A DNA stretch of 64,000 nucleotides. Source: Burkholderia sp. BCC0506. GTDB lineage: Bacteria; Pseudomonadota; Gammaproteobacteria; Burkholderiales; Burkholderiaceae. Made by a program: the position numbers and the translations under genes. Where the stretch lies: the NCBI RefSeq assembly GCF_902833145.1, contig NZ_CADFEN010000017.1:31806-95805 (forward strand). Reading direction: 5' to 3'. Every line of letters begins with the position of its first letter. Position 1 is the first letter of the stretch. Shown piece after piece: positions 51,022 to 60,352 of the stretch. Below the pieces are notes generated by a model. It did no database searches and was not told the DNA's origin. It saw only the letters and a program-made list of their open reading frames with translations.

Positions 51022-51978
51022 ATGAACGACCACACCCACTTTCAGCCGCTCGGCGGCAATGAAATGCCGCGCTGCGGCGGCATCGCGACGATGATGCGCC
51101 TGCCGCACGTGGCGAGCGCCGAAGGCCTCGACGCGTGTTTCGTCGGCGTGCCGTTCGATCTCGGCACGTCCAACCGCACCGGCGCGCGCTTCGGCCCGCG
51201 CCAGATCCGCACCGAATCCGTGCTGCTGCGTCCGTACAACATGGCCACGCGCGCCGCGCCGTTCGATTCGCTGCAGGTCGCCGACATCGGTGACGTCGCG
51301 ATCAATCCGTACAACCTGCACGATTCGATCGCCCGCATCGAAGCCGCGTACGACGCGATTCTCGAGCACGACTGCAAGCCGATCACGCTCGGCGGCGACC
51401 ATACGATCGCGCTGCCGATCCTGCGCGCGATCCACCGCAAGCACGGCAAGGTTGCATTGATCCACGTCGATGCACACGCCGACGTGAACGACACGATGAT
51501 GGGCGAAAAGATCGCGCACGGCACGCCGTTCCGCCGTGCGGTCGAGGAAGGCCTGCTGCACGGCGACAAGGTCACGCAGATCGGCCTGCGCGGCACCGGC
51601 TACGCGGCCGAGGATTTCGACTGGTGCCGCGAGCAGGGCTTCCGCGTCGTCCAGGCCGAGGAATGCTGGAACAAGTCGCTCGCGCCGCTGATGGAAGAAG
51701 TGCGCGCGCGCGTCGGCGACACGCCCGTCTACATCAGCTTCGACATCGACGGCATCGACCCGGCCTACGCACCGGGCACCGGCACGCCGGAAATCGCGGG
51801 CCTCACGGTGCCGCAGGCGCTCGAGATCATCCGCGGCGCGAAGGGGCTGAACATCGTCGGCTGCGATCTCGTCGAAGTCGCGCCGCCGTACGACCCGTTC
51901 GGCACGACGGCGCTGCTCGGCGCGAACCTCGCGTACGAGCTGCTGTGCGTGCTGCCGGGCGTCGCGTACCGCGACTGA
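51022..51978 (+). CDS. gbuA: Ureohydrolase, guanidinobutyrase/agmatinase type
   Basis: A 318-residue Mn2+ enzyme of the arginase/agmatinase family. Metal-ligand blocks are intact: LGGDHTIALP, HVDAHADVND and SFDIDGIDPAYAPGTGTPE. The Thr/Gly-rich GTSNRTGARFGPRQIR at the N-terminus is typical of bacterial agmatinase-like enzymes. Family members release urea from guanidino compounds (agmatine, 4-guanidinobutyrate, 3-guanidinopropionate). The length, divergent LysR gene and downstream permease favour guanidinobutyrase, but sequence by eye does not separate these activities. The MHS permease gene follows after 54 bases in the same direction. Confidence 0.82.
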   Translation: MNDHTHFQPLGGNEMPRCGGIATMMRLPHVASAEGLDACFVGVPFDLGTSNRTGARFGPRQIRTESVLLRPYNMATRAAPFDSLQVADIGDVAINPYNLHDSIARIEAAYDAILEHDCKPITLGGDHTIALPILRAIHRKHGKVALIHVDAHADVNDTMMGEKIAHGTPFRRAVEEGLLHGDKVTQIGLRGTGYAAEDFDWCREQGFRVVQAEECWNKSLAPLMEEVRARVGDTPVYISFDIDGIDPAYAPGTGTPEIAGLTVPQALEIIRGAKGLNIVGCDLVEVAPPYDPFGTTALLGANLAYELLCVLPGVAYRD

Positions 51979-52032
51979 TCCCGCCGCCGCCACTATTCCA
52001 AATCAGAGGATTCCAGAGGAGCACACATCGAG

Positions 52033-53358
52033 ATGGGGACTTCCGTCAAGCAGCCGAAGCGGGCGGCGCTCGCTTCGTTCGTCGGCACCACGATCGAGTG
52101 GTACGACTTCTATAGTTATGCGACCGCCGCCGCCATCGTGTTCGGGCCGCTGTTCTTTCCCGGCGAAAACCGTTTCATCAGCCTGCTCGCGTCGTTCGGC
52201 TCGTTCGCGGTCGGCTTCTTCGCGCGGCCGCTCGGCGGCGTGATGTTCGGCTATCTCGGCGACCGCTTCGGCCGCAAGCGGTCGCTGCTCGCGACGCTGA
52301 TGCTGATGGCCGTGTCGACGGTCGCGATCGGCCTGCTGCCCACGCATGCGCAAGCCGGCGTGATCGCGCCGATCCTGCTCGTGCTGATGCGCGTGCTGCA
52401 GGGCATCGCGGTCGGCGGCGAATGGGGCGGCGCGGTACTGCTGGCCGGCGAGCATGCGCCGGAAGGCAAGCGCACGTTCTTCGCGTCGTTCGCGCAGCTC
52501 GGCAGCGCGAGCGGCCTGATCCTGTCGATGCTGGCGTTCGGCGCGATCAGCACGCTGTCGAAGGACGACATGATGAGCTGGGGCTGGCGCGTGCCGTTCC
52601 TCGCGAGCGCCGTGCTGCTGATCGTCGGCTTCGTGATCCGCGCGAGCGTGTCCGAATCGCCCGAGTTCGAGGAAGTCAAAAAGAGCGGCAACATCGCGCA
52701 AAAACCGCTGCGCGAAGCGCTCAGGGTCTGGCCGCTGCTGCTGCTCGCGATCGGCGCGAACGTGTACGGCATCGCCGGCGTGTATTTCAGCAACATCTTC
52801 ATGATCAGCTACGCGACGCAGTTCCTGTCGCTCGACCGGTCGATGGTGCTGCATTGCATGACGATCGTCGCGGTGCTGCAGTTCGTCGTGCAGCTCGCGG
52901 CCGCGTTCCTCGCGCAGCGCTTCGGCACCACGCGCGTGCTGCTGATCACCGGTGCGTGGGCGATGATCGTCCCGTTCGCGATGCTGCCGCTCGTGCACCT
53001 GGGCACGCCGGTGTCGATCACGGTCGGCGTCGGCCTCGCGACGCTCGCGGAATCGGGCTACTACTCGGTGGTCGCGGGTTTCGTCAGCGGCATCTTCGTC
53101 GCGCGGATCCGCTACACGGCGATCTCGATCGCGTACCAGGTGTGCGGCGCGCTCGCCGGCGGCCTCACGCCGCTGGTCGCGACCGTCATCGCGCAGAACA
53201 CCGCGCCGCAATGGTGGCCGCTCGCGCTTCAGTACACGAGCGCGGCCATGCTGTCGTCGCTGTGCGTGTGGCTGATCTCGCGCCGCGTCAGCATCGACGA
53301 CGCGGACGCGCCCGGCAAGACGAACGACGCGCTGCCGCGCGGCACGCGCACGGCTTGA
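52033..53358 (+). CDS. MHS-family permease (MFS metabolite:H+ symporter)
   Basis: A 441-residue, 12-TM symporter. The start ALASFVGTTIEWYDFYSYATAAA and the block LGDRFGRKRSLL are hallmarks of the metabolite:H+ symporter group (ShiA, ProP, KgtP). The second family mark is LMRVLQGIAVGGEWGGAVLLA in helix 4. It is cotranscribed with the ureohydrolase, so it may import the guanidino substrate; this is inference from position. A strong bidirectional terminator follows at 53393. Confidence 0.88.
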   Translation: MGTSVKQPKRAALASFVGTTIEWYDFYSYATAAAIVFGPLFFPGENRFISLLASFGSFAVGFFARPLGGVMFGYLGDRFGRKRSLLATLMLMAVSTVAIGLLPTHAQAGVIAPILLVLMRVLQGIAVGGEWGGAVLLAGEHAPEGKRTFFASFAQLGSASGLILSMLAFGAISTLSKDDMMSWGWRVPFLASAVLLIVGFVIRASVSESPEFEEVKKSGNIAQKPLREALRVWPLLLLAIGANVYGIAGVYFSNIFMISYATQFLSLDRSMVLHCMTIVAVLQFVVQLAAAFLAQRFGTTRVLLITGAWAMIVPFAMLPLVHLGTPVSITVGVGLATLAESGYYSVVAGFVSGIFVARIRYTAISIAYQVCGALAGGLTPLVATVIAQNTAPQWWPLALQYTSAAMLSSLCVWLISRRVSIDDADAPGKTNDALPRGTRTA

Positions 53359-53392
53359 TGCCTCGACGCATAGCGCAAACGCGTGCATGACG

Positions 53393-53424
53393 AAAAGCGG
53401 CCCGCTTCTGCGGGCCGCTTTTTT
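53393..53424. terminator. Bidirectional Rho-independent terminator
   Basis: AAAAGCGGCCCGC and GCGGGCCGCTTTTTT form a long GC-rich stem with a four-base loop; T runs are present on both strands. It ends the MHS permease transcript from the left and the metE transcript from the right. Confidence 0.92.
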
Positions 53425-53473
53425 CCGTCGCGATCGGCGATCGCGACGACGCCCCGCAGCACGCGCTGCGTGG

Positions 53474-55768
53474 CTACCGCACCTGGTTGCGCAGCGTCTT
53501 CGCGGCGGCGACCATGTTCGTCAGCGCCGGAATCACTTCCGCCCACTGGCGCGTCTTCAGGCCGCAATCCGGGTTCACCCACAAGCGTTCCGCCGGAATT
53601 CGTTCGGCCGCCTTCCTCATCAGCCCGACGATGTGATCCTGCGTCGGGATGTTCGGCGAATGGATGTCGTACACGCCCGGCCCGATTTCGTTCGGATACC
53701 TGAAGTCGTCGAACGCGTCGAGCAGCTCCATGTCGGAGCGCGACGTCTCGATCGTGATCACGTCCGCGTCCATGTCGGCGATCGACGCGATGATGTCGTT
53801 GAACTCCGAATAGCACATGTGCGTGTGGATCTGCGTATCGTCCTGCACGCCGTTCGCGGCGATGCGGAACGACTCCACCGCCCACTTCAGGTATTCGCTC
53901 CATTGCGCGCGGCGCAACGGTAGCCCTTCGCGCAGCGCCGCTTCGTCGATCTGGATCACGCGCACGCCGGCCTTCTCGAGATCGAGCACTTCGTCGCGGA
54001 TCGCCAGCGCAAGCTGGTAGCACGATACCGAGCGCGGCTGGTCGTCGCGCACGAACGACCAGTTCAGGATCGTCACGGGGCCGGTCAGCATCCCCTTCAT
54101 CGGCTTGCTCGTCAGCGACTGCGCGTACGTGATCCACTCGACCGTCATCGCCTTCGGGCGGCTGATGTCGCCGAACAGGATCGGCGGCTTCACGCAGCGC
54201 GACCCGTACGACTGCACCCAGCCGAACTGGCTGAATGCGTAGCCGTCGAGTTGTTCGCCGAAGTATTCGACCATGTCGTTGCGCTCCGCTTCGCCATGCA
54301 CGAGCACGTCGAGTTCGAGCGATTCCTGTTCGCGGATGCTGCGTTCGATCTCGGCCTGCATCGCCGTGCGATAGCCGGCTTCGTCCAGCACGCCGGCCTT
54401 GAACTGGCTGCGCGCCTGGCGGATCTCGGCGGTCTGCGGGAACGAACCGATCGTCGTCGTCGGGAACGCGGGCAGGTTCAGGCGCGCCGACTGCTTCGAC
54501 GCCCGCTGCGCATAGGGGCTCGCGCGCTTGCCGAGCCGCGCGTCGATGCGCGCGATCGCGGCCTTCACCGCCGGGTTGTTCACGCGCGGCGAGCGGCGGC
54601 GCGAATCGATCGCGGCGGCATTCGCGGCGAGCGCGTCGGCCACCTTGTCGCGACCTTCGTTCAGCGCCGTCGCGAGCACCTTCAGCTCGTCGAGCTTCTG
54701 CAGCGCGAACGCGAGCCACGAGCGGATTTCCGCGTCGAGCTTCTCCTCGCTCGCGAGATCGACGGGCACGTGCAGCAGCGAGCACGACGGCGCGAGCCAC
54801 AGCCGGTCGCCCAGTTGCTTCGCGAGCGGCTCGAGCCAGTCGAGCGTCGCATTCAGGTCGGTCTTCCAGATATTGCGGCCGTTGATCGCGCCGACCGACA
54901 GCACGCGGTCGGCCGGCAATTCGCGCACCAGCATGTCGAGTTCGTCGCGGGCGTTGACTGCGTCGACATGCAGACCGTCGACCGGCAGCGACGCCGCGAG
55001 CGTCAGGTTGTCCTGAAGCTGGCCGAAGTACGTGGCAAGCAGCAGCTTGATGCGGCGCGTTTCCAGCACCGCATACGCGGTGCGGAACGCCTGGCGCCAT
55101 TCGGCATCGAGCTCGGTGACGAGAATCGGCTCGTCGATCTGCACCCATTCGACGCCCTGCGCGGTCAGCGTGTCGAGCAGCGCGCCGTACACCGGCAGCA
55201 GCTTCGGCAGCAGCGCGAGGCGATCGGAATCGTCCTTCGCCTTGCCGAGCCACAGATACGTGACGGGGCCGACAATCACCGGCTTCGCCTGCACGCCCTG
55301 CGCGTTCGCTTCGGCCAGTTGCTGCAGCAGGCGCGACGGATCGAGCGAGAAGTTCGTGTCCGCATGGAACTCCGGCACGATGTAGTGGTAGTTCGTGTCG
55401 AACCACTTCGTCATTTCGCCGGCCGCGACGCCGCCGCAGCACGCCGCATGCTCTTCCGCCGACTGCGCCGAGCGGCCGCGCGCGACACGGAAATAGTTGT
55501 CGAGCGCATCGCCGTGGAAATCCTGCACGCGCTTCGGCAGGTTGCCGAGCGTGAAGCTCATGTCGAGCACCTGGTCGTAGAACGCGAAGTCGCCGATCGG
55601 CGCGAGATCGAGATCGCGCTGGTCGTGCCAATGGCGCCGGCGCAACTCGGCGCCGAGCGCCTTCAGTTCGTCGCGCGACGATTCGCCCTTCCAGTAGCGT
55701 TCGAGACCGAACTTGAGTTCGCGCTTCGCGCCGATGCGCGGAAAACCGAGGTTGTGTGTCGTGACCAT
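53474..55768 (-). CDS. metE: Cobalamin-independent methionine synthase
   Basis: A 764-residue enzyme transferring the methyl group of 5-methyltetrahydropteroyl-triglutamate to homocysteine in the last step of methionine synthesis. Both halves of the duplicated barrel are present; the start [21 protein letters not shown] and the C-terminal zinc/homocysteine site blocks [26 protein letters not shown] and [11 protein letters not shown] are intact, with the Zn-binding His and Cys residues. Length fits MetE exactly. It is divergent from a MetR-like regulator with palindromes in between. A B12-regulated cobalt transporter lies a few genes away. Confidence 0.97.
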   Translation of the reverse strand: MVTTHNLGFPRIGAKRELKFGLERYWKGESSRDELKALGAELRRRHWHDQRDLDLAPIGDFAFYDQVLDMSFTLGNLPKRVQDFHGDALDNYFRVARGRSAQSAEEHAACCGGVAAGEMTKWFDTNYHYIVPEFHADTNFSLDPSRLLQQLAEANAQGVQAKPVIVGPVTYLWLGKAKDDSDRLALLPKLLPVYGALLDTLTAQGVEWVQIDEPILVTELDAEWRQAFRTAYAVLETRRIKLLLATYFGQLQDNLTLAASLPVDGLHVDAVNARDELDMLVRELPADRVLSVGAINGRNIWKTDLNATLDWLEPLAKQLGDRLWLAPSCSLLHVPVDLASEEKLDAEIRSWLAFALQKLDELKVLATALNEGRDKVADALAANAAAIDSRRRSPRVNNPAVKAAIARIDARLGKRASPYAQRASKQSARLNLPAFPTTTIGSFPQTAEIRQARSQFKAGVLDEAGYRTAMQAEIERSIREQESLELDVLVHGEAERNDMVEYFGEQLDGYAFSQFGWVQSYGSRCVKPPILFGDISRPKAMTVEWITYAQSLTSKPMKGMLTGPVTILNWSFVRDDQPRSVSCYQLALAIRDEVLDLEKAGVRVIQIDEAALREGLPLRRAQWSEYLKWAVESFRIAANGVQDDTQIHTHMCYSEFNDIIASIADMDADVITIETSRSDMELLDAFDDFRYPNEIGPGVYDIHSPNIPTQDHIVGLMRKAAERIPAERLWVNPDCGLKTRQWAEVIPALTNMVAAAKTLRNQVR

Positions 55769-55816
55769 GAAGCTGCCGTCCAGAGAAAGAATGAAGATTC
55801 GGCAGCCATCATAGGG

Positions 55817-55850
55817 ATTTCAAACCATGAAATAAAATGGCATTATTTCA
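55817..55850. promoter_or_regulatory. MetR operator region (two overlapping inverted repeats)
   Basis: ATTTCA-AACCA-TGAAAT (55817-55833) and TGAAATAA-N7-TTATTTCA (55828-55850) are both perfect inverted repeats sharing the central TGAAAT. MetR recognises TGAA...TTCA half-sites, so these fit a dual control region for metE and metR. Confidence 0.7.
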
Positions 55851-55896
55851 TTCATCCATTAAATTTGTTCATATATCCATTGAATAAGCGATCCCC

Positions 55897-56805
55897 ATGC
55901 TGGAACGATTCCATCTCGTCGTGATCCGGGAGGTCGAGCGCCAGGGCTCGCTGACGGCCGCGGCCAATGCGCTGCATCTGACGCAATCGGCGCTCAGCCA
56001 CGCCGTCAGGAAAGTCGAGCAGCAGCTCGGCACGCCGATCTGGGATCGGGAAGGCCGCGGCCTGCGGCTCACGCAGGGCGGACAGTACCTGCTGAGGCTG
56101 GCGAACCGGCTGCTGCCGCAGTTCGAGCTCGCCGAGGAGCGGATGAAGCAGTACGCGAAGGGCGAGCGCGGCACGCTGCGCATCGGGATGGAGTGCCACC
56201 CGTGCTACCAGTGGCTGCTGAAGGTCGTGTCGCCGTACCTGTCGCGCTGGCCCGATGTCGACGTCGACGTGAAGCAGCGCTTCCAGTTCGGCGGCATCGG
56301 CGCGCTGTTCGGTTACGACATCGACGTGCTCGTGACGCCCGATCCGCTGAACAAGCCGGGGCTGCGCTTCGATCCCGTGTTCGACTACGAGCAGGTGCTG
56401 GTGGTCGCGGAGTCGCACCGGTTCGCGAATGCCGACTACGTGACGCCGGAGCAACTGACCGACGAGATCCTGATCACGTACCCGGTCGAAACCGACCGGC
56501 TCGACATCTACAACCAGTTCCTGACGCCGGCCGGCATCGTGCCGAGGCGGCACAAGTCGATCGAGACGACCGACATCATGCTGCAGATGGTCGCGAGCGG
56601 GCGCGGCGTGGCCGCGCTGCCGCGGTGGCTCGCCGACGAATACGCGGACCGGATGCCGGTCGTGCCGGTCAAGCTCGGCAAGAAGGGCATCGCGAAGCAG
56701 ATCTTCCTCGGCATCCGGGAAGCGGACGCATCGATCGACTATCTGGCCGCGTTCGTCGCGCTGGCGCGCGAGTCGGCGTGGGGCGCGCCGCGCATGCTGC
56801 GCTAG
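55897..56805 (+). CDS. metR: MetR, LysR-type activator of metE
   Basis: A 302-residue LysR regulator. The winged helix reads LERFHLVVIREVERQGSLTAAA, LHLTQSALSHAVRKVEQQL and REGRGLRLTQGGQYLL; the SALSHAVRKVE recognition helix and GIMPRRHKSIETTDIMLQMV-like block (here IVPRRHKSIETTDIML) are those of MetR. It activates methionine genes with homocysteine as coactivator. It is divergent from metE, with TGAA/TTCA palindromes between, exactly the enterobacterial and beta-proteobacterial layout. It converges with cbtA, only 22 bases apart. Confidence 0.93.
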   Translation: MLERFHLVVIREVERQGSLTAAANALHLTQSALSHAVRKVEQQLGTPIWDREGRGLRLTQGGQYLLRLANRLLPQFELAEERMKQYAKGERGTLRIGMECHPCYQWLLKVVSPYLSRWPDVDVDVKQRFQFGGIGALFGYDIDVLVTPDPLNKPGLRFDPVFDYEQVLVVAESHRFANADYVTPEQLTDEILITYPVETDRLDIYNQFLTPAGIVPRRHKSIETTDIMLQMVASGRGVAALPRWLADEYADRMPVVPVKLGKKGIAKQIFLGIREADASIDYLAAFVALARESAWGAPRMLR

Positions 56806-56827
56806 GCGCGCCCGGCCGGCGCGCGCG

Positions 56828-57556
56828 TCAGGCGGCGCGCATGCCGGTGCCGGTGCGTTCGCCGCGCTCGACCCACGCGCCGAACAGCAGGCCGATCGTC
56901 GTCCACATGATCACCTGCATGCCGATGGCCGCCATGCGGAACTTCCACAGCAGGGCCGCCGGAAAATCGGCCGGCAGCTCGCTGACCGACGGCAGCCCGA
57001 TCTGCACGGCCGCGATGATCGCGACGAACACGAGCCCGGCGACGATCGACGCGTTCCACTGGCCGAGCTTCGGCAGCAGATGGCGACGCACGCCGACCGA
57101 GAACGCCATCGTCGCGACCGAGATCGCGATCATCAGGAAAAACAGCCCCGTGCGGTAGCCGATCGTGTCGGGGTCGCCGACCGACGGCGGATTGGCCGGG
57201 TACTTGAGGTTCGGCACGATCACGAGCGCGACGAACGCCGCCAGCGCGAGCCATGCGGCGAGCGGCCGTGCCGGCAGGCGGCTGCCGCGTCCGTACGCAT
57301 ACGCGAAGACCAGCGAGAACAACCCGCCGAATGCCGCGCCGTAGGTCACGACGCCCGTCAGCAGCCCGAGGCCGGCCTGCGTGTGGCGGCTGACCAGCTC
57401 GGGCTCCGGTGCTTCGCCCTGGGCGGCGGTGGTTTTTTCTTCCAAGGCGATCGCCTGATCGACTTGGGGCTCGCCGACGATCCTGGCGAAACCGAACGTG
57501 AGGAGGCCCGCGGCGATGCCTGCGAGCATCCCGCGCATGAGCAGCTTTCCGACCAT
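56828..57556 (-). CDS. cbtA: CbtA, cobalt transporter subunit
   Basis: A 242-residue membrane protein of the CbtA family, with five to six membrane segments starting MVGKLLMRGMLAGIAAGLLTFGFARIVGEP. The family blocks EPQVDQAIALEE, VSRHTQAGLGLLTGVV and YPANPPSVGDPDTIGYRTGLF are all present. CbtAB is a two-component cobalt uptake system of proteobacteria, usually under B12 control. It follows cbtB after 13 bases and both lie downstream of a cobalamin riboswitch, which confirms the assignment. Confidence 0.93.
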   Translation of the reverse strand: MVGKLLMRGMLAGIAAGLLTFGFARIVGEPQVDQAIALEEKTTAAQGEAPEPELVSRHTQAGLGLLTGVVTYGAAFGGLFSLVFAYAYGRGSRLPARPLAAWLALAAFVALVIVPNLKYPANPPSVGDPDTIGYRTGLFFLMIAISVATMAFSVGVRRHLLPKLGQWNASIVAGLVFVAIIAAVQIGLPSVSELPADFPAALLWKFRMAAIGMQVIMWTTIGLLFGAWVERGERTGTGMRAA

Positions 57557-57569
57557 CGTATGCTCCGCG

Positions 57570-57779
57570 TCAGTGGCAGGGAAAGCCGAGCAGATGGCGG
57601 CCGTCGTGGACGAATTCGTGGACGAGCATGCCCGGCACGAGCGACGTCGCGCCCTGTTCCGCACCGACGAAATACAGTGCGAGCAGCAGGAGCAGGCCGA
57701 CGAACACGGCCCACGGCAACAGCTCACGGACGGGGATGGGTGCCGGCACGACCGCCGGCTTCAGCACTGCTTCGCTCAT
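57570..57779 (-). CDS. cbtB: CbtB, small cobalt transporter subunit
   Basis: A 69-residue protein with one membrane segment (LPWAVFVGLLLLLALYFVG) and the His-rich C-terminus VHEFVHDGRHLLGFPCH characteristic of CbtB, likely the metal ligand region. It is the first gene of the cbtBA operon. The start (57779) has GAGG eight bases upstream, and this site directly follows the GGGG/CCCC hairpin at 57792-57806 that can serve as riboswitch expression platform. Confidence 0.94.
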   Translation of the reverse strand: MSEAVLKPAVVPAPIPVRELLPWAVFVGLLLLLALYFVGAEQGATSLVPGMLVHEFVHDGRHLLGFPCH

Positions 57780-57791
57780 GGATGCACCTCA

Positions 57792-57806
57792 GGGGAATCG
57801 CGCCCC
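57792..57806 (-). promoter_or_regulatory. Hairpin next to the cbtB ribosome binding site
   Basis: On the minus strand GGGG-CGCGATT-CCCC ends directly before TGAGG, the cbtB Shine-Dalgarno. It may act as expression platform of the riboswitch by changing access to the ribosome site; this is inferred from position. Confidence 0.45.
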
Positions 57807-57823
57807 GACAAATGATGGATGGG

Positions 57824-57913
57824 TACGAAGGCAGGTCTGGCTTCCGGGATCGTCGATTCCCCGGTTACAGTGGCGCGACCGCACCGGATTTGCACCGGCT
57901 TCCGCGCTTCGTA
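57824..57913 (-). promoter_or_regulatory. Cobalamin riboswitch (compact), controls cbtBA
   Basis: On the minus strand, in order: P1 arm TACGAAG, then GGAAGCCGGTGCAAATCCGG, GCCACTGTAACC, and the B12 box AGCCAGACCTGCC, followed by the second P1 arm CTTCGTA, which pairs perfectly with the first. These are the conserved elements of cobalamin riboswitches. At about 90 bases it is shorter than most, with small peripheral stems. It ends 44 bases before the cbtB start, so it should reduce cobalt uptake when B12 is plentiful. Confidence 0.93.
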
Positions 57914-58001
57914 TCGGGCGAATTGTACGCGCGAACGTTCGCGTATTGAAGCGATGCCACATAGGCAAGCGCGCTGGGCCGCGGATCATCCGACAACCGA
58001 C

Positions 58002-58592
58002 ATGAACATGCATGCCTCGCTGCACCTGATCGCGCACGCGTCGACCCGCGCAATGCGCACCGGCACGTTTCCCGACGACGATCCGCTCGACGCGCACGGG
58101 CTCGCCGAAGCCGCCGCGCTGCGCGGCCGGTGGACGCGCGCTGCCGGCTCGCGCGTGCTGTGCAGCCCGGCGCGTTGCGCCAGGCAGACCGCCGATGCGC
58201 TCGGGCTGCACGCCGAGGTCGACGACGCGTTGCGCGACGTCGACTACGGCGACTGGCGCGGCAAGCGGCTGCACGATCTCGCGCGCGAACTGCCTGACGA
58301 ACTTGCCGCGTGGATCGGCACGCCGTCCGCGTCGCCGCATCGCGGCGAATCGTTCGACGCCGCCGCGCATCGAATCGGCACCTGGTTGAACGCGCTGCCG
58401 CCCGATCGCGACGTCGTCGCGATCACGCACGCGCCGATCGTCCGCGCGGCCATCGCGCACGTGCTGCGGATGAATCCCGGCGCCGCGACGCGCCTCGACG
58501 TCGCGCCGCTGTCGTGCACGACGTTTGTCGCGTCACCGAACGGCTGGACGTTGGCCGCGACGGACGACGGCCGGCGCGACTCCAGCGCGTAA
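58002..58592 (+). CDS. Histidine phosphatase family protein (CobC-like)
   Basis: A 196-residue phosphoglycerate-mutase-like phosphatase. In a canonical CobC the first His sits in RHG; here the N-terminal block is LIAHASTRAMRTGTFP, where the HAS replaces RHG, so the catalytic His is kept but the usual preceding Arg is Ala. SPARCARQTADALG, DVDYGDWRGKRLHDL and ITHAPIVRAAIA (second catalytic His) are the other family blocks. It is divergent from cbtBA, and such phosphatases are commonly encoded beside CbtAB; a role in B12 synthesis (alpha-ribazole phosphate) is possible. Start ATG 58002 or 58008. Confidence 0.82.
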   Translation: MNMHASLHLIAHASTRAMRTGTFPDDDPLDAHGLAEAAALRGRWTRAAGSRVLCSPARCARQTADALGLHAEVDDALRDVDYGDWRGKRLHDLARELPDELAAWIGTPSASPHRGESFDAAAHRIGTWLNALPPDRDVVAITHAPIVRAAIAHVLRMNPGAATRLDVAPLSCTTFVASPNGWTLAATDDGRRDSSA

Positions 58593-58691
58593 GCCCCTGT
58601 CGTGCTCACTATGTGAGCAGACGATGCGCCCACGCTTCGCATGGCGCCGCTCGCCTTACATCTCCGTAAGACACACCGTTCGTCCTCCCGA

Positions 58692-58710
58692 CTGTCATCA
58701 AACTGTCTGC
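58692..58710 (+). promoter_or_regulatory. Pho box (PhoB binding site)
   Basis: CTGTCATCAAACTGTCTGC contains two CTGTC half-sites in direct repeat, eleven bases apart, as in the consensus CTGTCATAAAACTGTCATA. TAGGAT about ten bases downstream could be the -10 element. It lies 49 bases before the Pit gene, which suggests phosphate control of this transporter. A perfect 14-base palindrome CTAGCCGCGGCTAG (58710-58723) follows directly. Confidence 0.78.
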
Positions 58711-58759
58711 TAGCCGCGGCTAGGATCGGACGCGCCCCCCCCCTTTCAGAGATGTCGTC

Positions 58760-60352
58760 ATGAATCAACCTGCCTCGTCCGCCTCGAACAATCCGGGCTC
58801 CGTCGCACGCACCCGGCAGATCGGCTACGCCGCCTTCCTGCTGGTGCTGGTGCTCGGCGCCGTCTATATCGCCACGCACCTGATCGACGATCTGTCGTCG
58901 GTCCGCGAAGGGACGCTGTTCCCGTACCTCCTGCTCGGCGCCGCACTGCTGATCGCGCTCGGCTTCGAATTCGTCAACGGCTTCCACGACACCGCGAATG
59001 CGGTCGCGACCGTGATCTATACGCACTCGCTGACGCCGAACGTCGCGGTGATCTGGTCGGGCATGTGGAACTTCCTCGGCGTGATGGTCTCGAGCGGTGC
59101 CGTCGCGTTCGGCATCCTGCAGTTGCTGCCGGTCGAGCTGATCCTGCAGGTCGGCAGCGGCTCGGGCTTCGCGATGGTGTTCGCGCTGCTGATCGCCGCG
59201 ATCGTCTGGAACCTCGCGACCTGGTATTTCGGGTTGCCGTCGTCGAGCTCGCATACGCTGATCGGGTCGATCATCGGCGTCGGGCTGATGAACCAGCTGA
59301 TGCACGGACCGTCCGGCACGAGCGGGGTCGACTGGGGCCAGGCGCTCGGTGTCGGCAAGTCGCTGCTGTTCTCGCCAATCGTCGGTTTCCTGTGTGCGTC
59401 GCTGCTGCTGCTCGTGCTGAAGGCCGTCGTACGGATTCCCGAGCTGTACAAGGAGCCGCCCAAGGACCAGCCGCCGCCGTTCTGGATTCGCTGCCTGCTG
59501 ATCCTCACCTGCACCGGCGTGTCGTTCGCGCACGGCTCGAACGACGGACAGAAAGGGATGGGCCTCATCATGCTGATCCTGATCGGCACGGTGCCGACCG
59601 CGTATGCGCTGAACAAGGCCGTCACGCCCGCCGAATCGCAGACCTTCGTGGCCGTCGCGAACCAGGCGGCCACGACGTTCGGCAAATACACGAACGGCAT
59701 CGCGCCGTCCGCGAACCCGCGTGCCGATGTCGAACACTACGTGCAGCATCGTGAACTGACGCCCGCCGTGCTGCCGGCCGTCGCGCAGTTGTCCACGTCG
59801 CTCGCGACCGCCGTCGGCGCGTCGGGCTCGATGGCGGCCGTGCCGCAGCGCGACGTCGACAACGTGCGCAACACGATGTATCTGGTGTCCGAAGCCATTC
59901 GCCTGCTCGAGAAGTCGGGCCAGCCCGCGTTCGCCGCCGACGACAAGCTCGCGATCGACAACTATCGCAAGCAGCTCGACCACGCGACGAAGTTCATTCC
60001 GACATGGGTGAAAGTCGCCGTCGCGATCGCGCTGGGCCTCGGGACGATGGTCGGCTGGAAGCGCATCGTCGTCACCGTCGGCGAAAAAATCGGCAAGCAG
60101 CATCTGACCTACGGACAAGGCGCATCGGCCGAACTCGTCGCGATGCTGACGATTGGCGCGGCCGACATGTATGGGCTCCCCGTGTCGACGACTCACGTGC
60201 TGTCGTCAGGCGTCGCGGGCACGATGGCGGCGAACGGCTCCGGGCTGCAATGGAGCACGGTGCGCAGCCTCGTCCTCGCATGGGTGCTGACGCTGCCGGC
60301 GTCGATCGCGCTGGCAGCCGGGCTTTACTGGTTGTTCCGGTCGCTGGCCTGA
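58760..60352 (+). CDS. pit: Inorganic phosphate transporter (PiT family)
   Basis: A 530-residue phosphate transporter with the PiT signatures in both halves: FEFVNGFHDTANAVATVIYT in the first and GAADMYGLPVSTTHVLSSGVAG in the second, with the middle PSSSSHTLIGSIIGVG. A soluble loop of roughly 150 residues separates the halves. It imports phosphate as a metal-phosphate complex by proton symport. A Pho box upstream is unusual for a low-affinity Pit and suggests induction at low phosphate. Confidence 0.93.
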   Translation: MNQPASSASNNPGSVARTRQIGYAAFLLVLVLGAVYIATHLIDDLSSVREGTLFPYLLLGAALLIALGFEFVNGFHDTANAVATVIYTHSLTPNVAVIWSGMWNFLGVMVSSGAVAFGILQLLPVELILQVGSGSGFAMVFALLIAAIVWNLATWYFGLPSSSSHTLIGSIIGVGLMNQLMHGPSGTSGVDWGQALGVGKSLLFSPIVGFLCASLLLLVLKAVVRIPELYKEPPKDQPPPFWIRCLLILTCTGVSFAHGSNDGQKGMGLIMLILIGTVPTAYALNKAVTPAESQTFVAVANQAATTFGKYTNGIAPSANPRADVEHYVQHRELTPAVLPAVAQLSTSLATAVGASGSMAAVPQRDVDNVRNTMYLVSEAIRLLEKSGQPAFAADDKLAIDNYRKQLDHATKFIPTWVKVAVAIALGLGTMVGWKRIVVTVGEKIGKQHLTYGQGASAELVAMLTIGAADMYGLPVSTTHVLSSGVAGTMAANGSGLQWSTVRSLVLAWVLTLPASIALAAGLYWLFRSLA

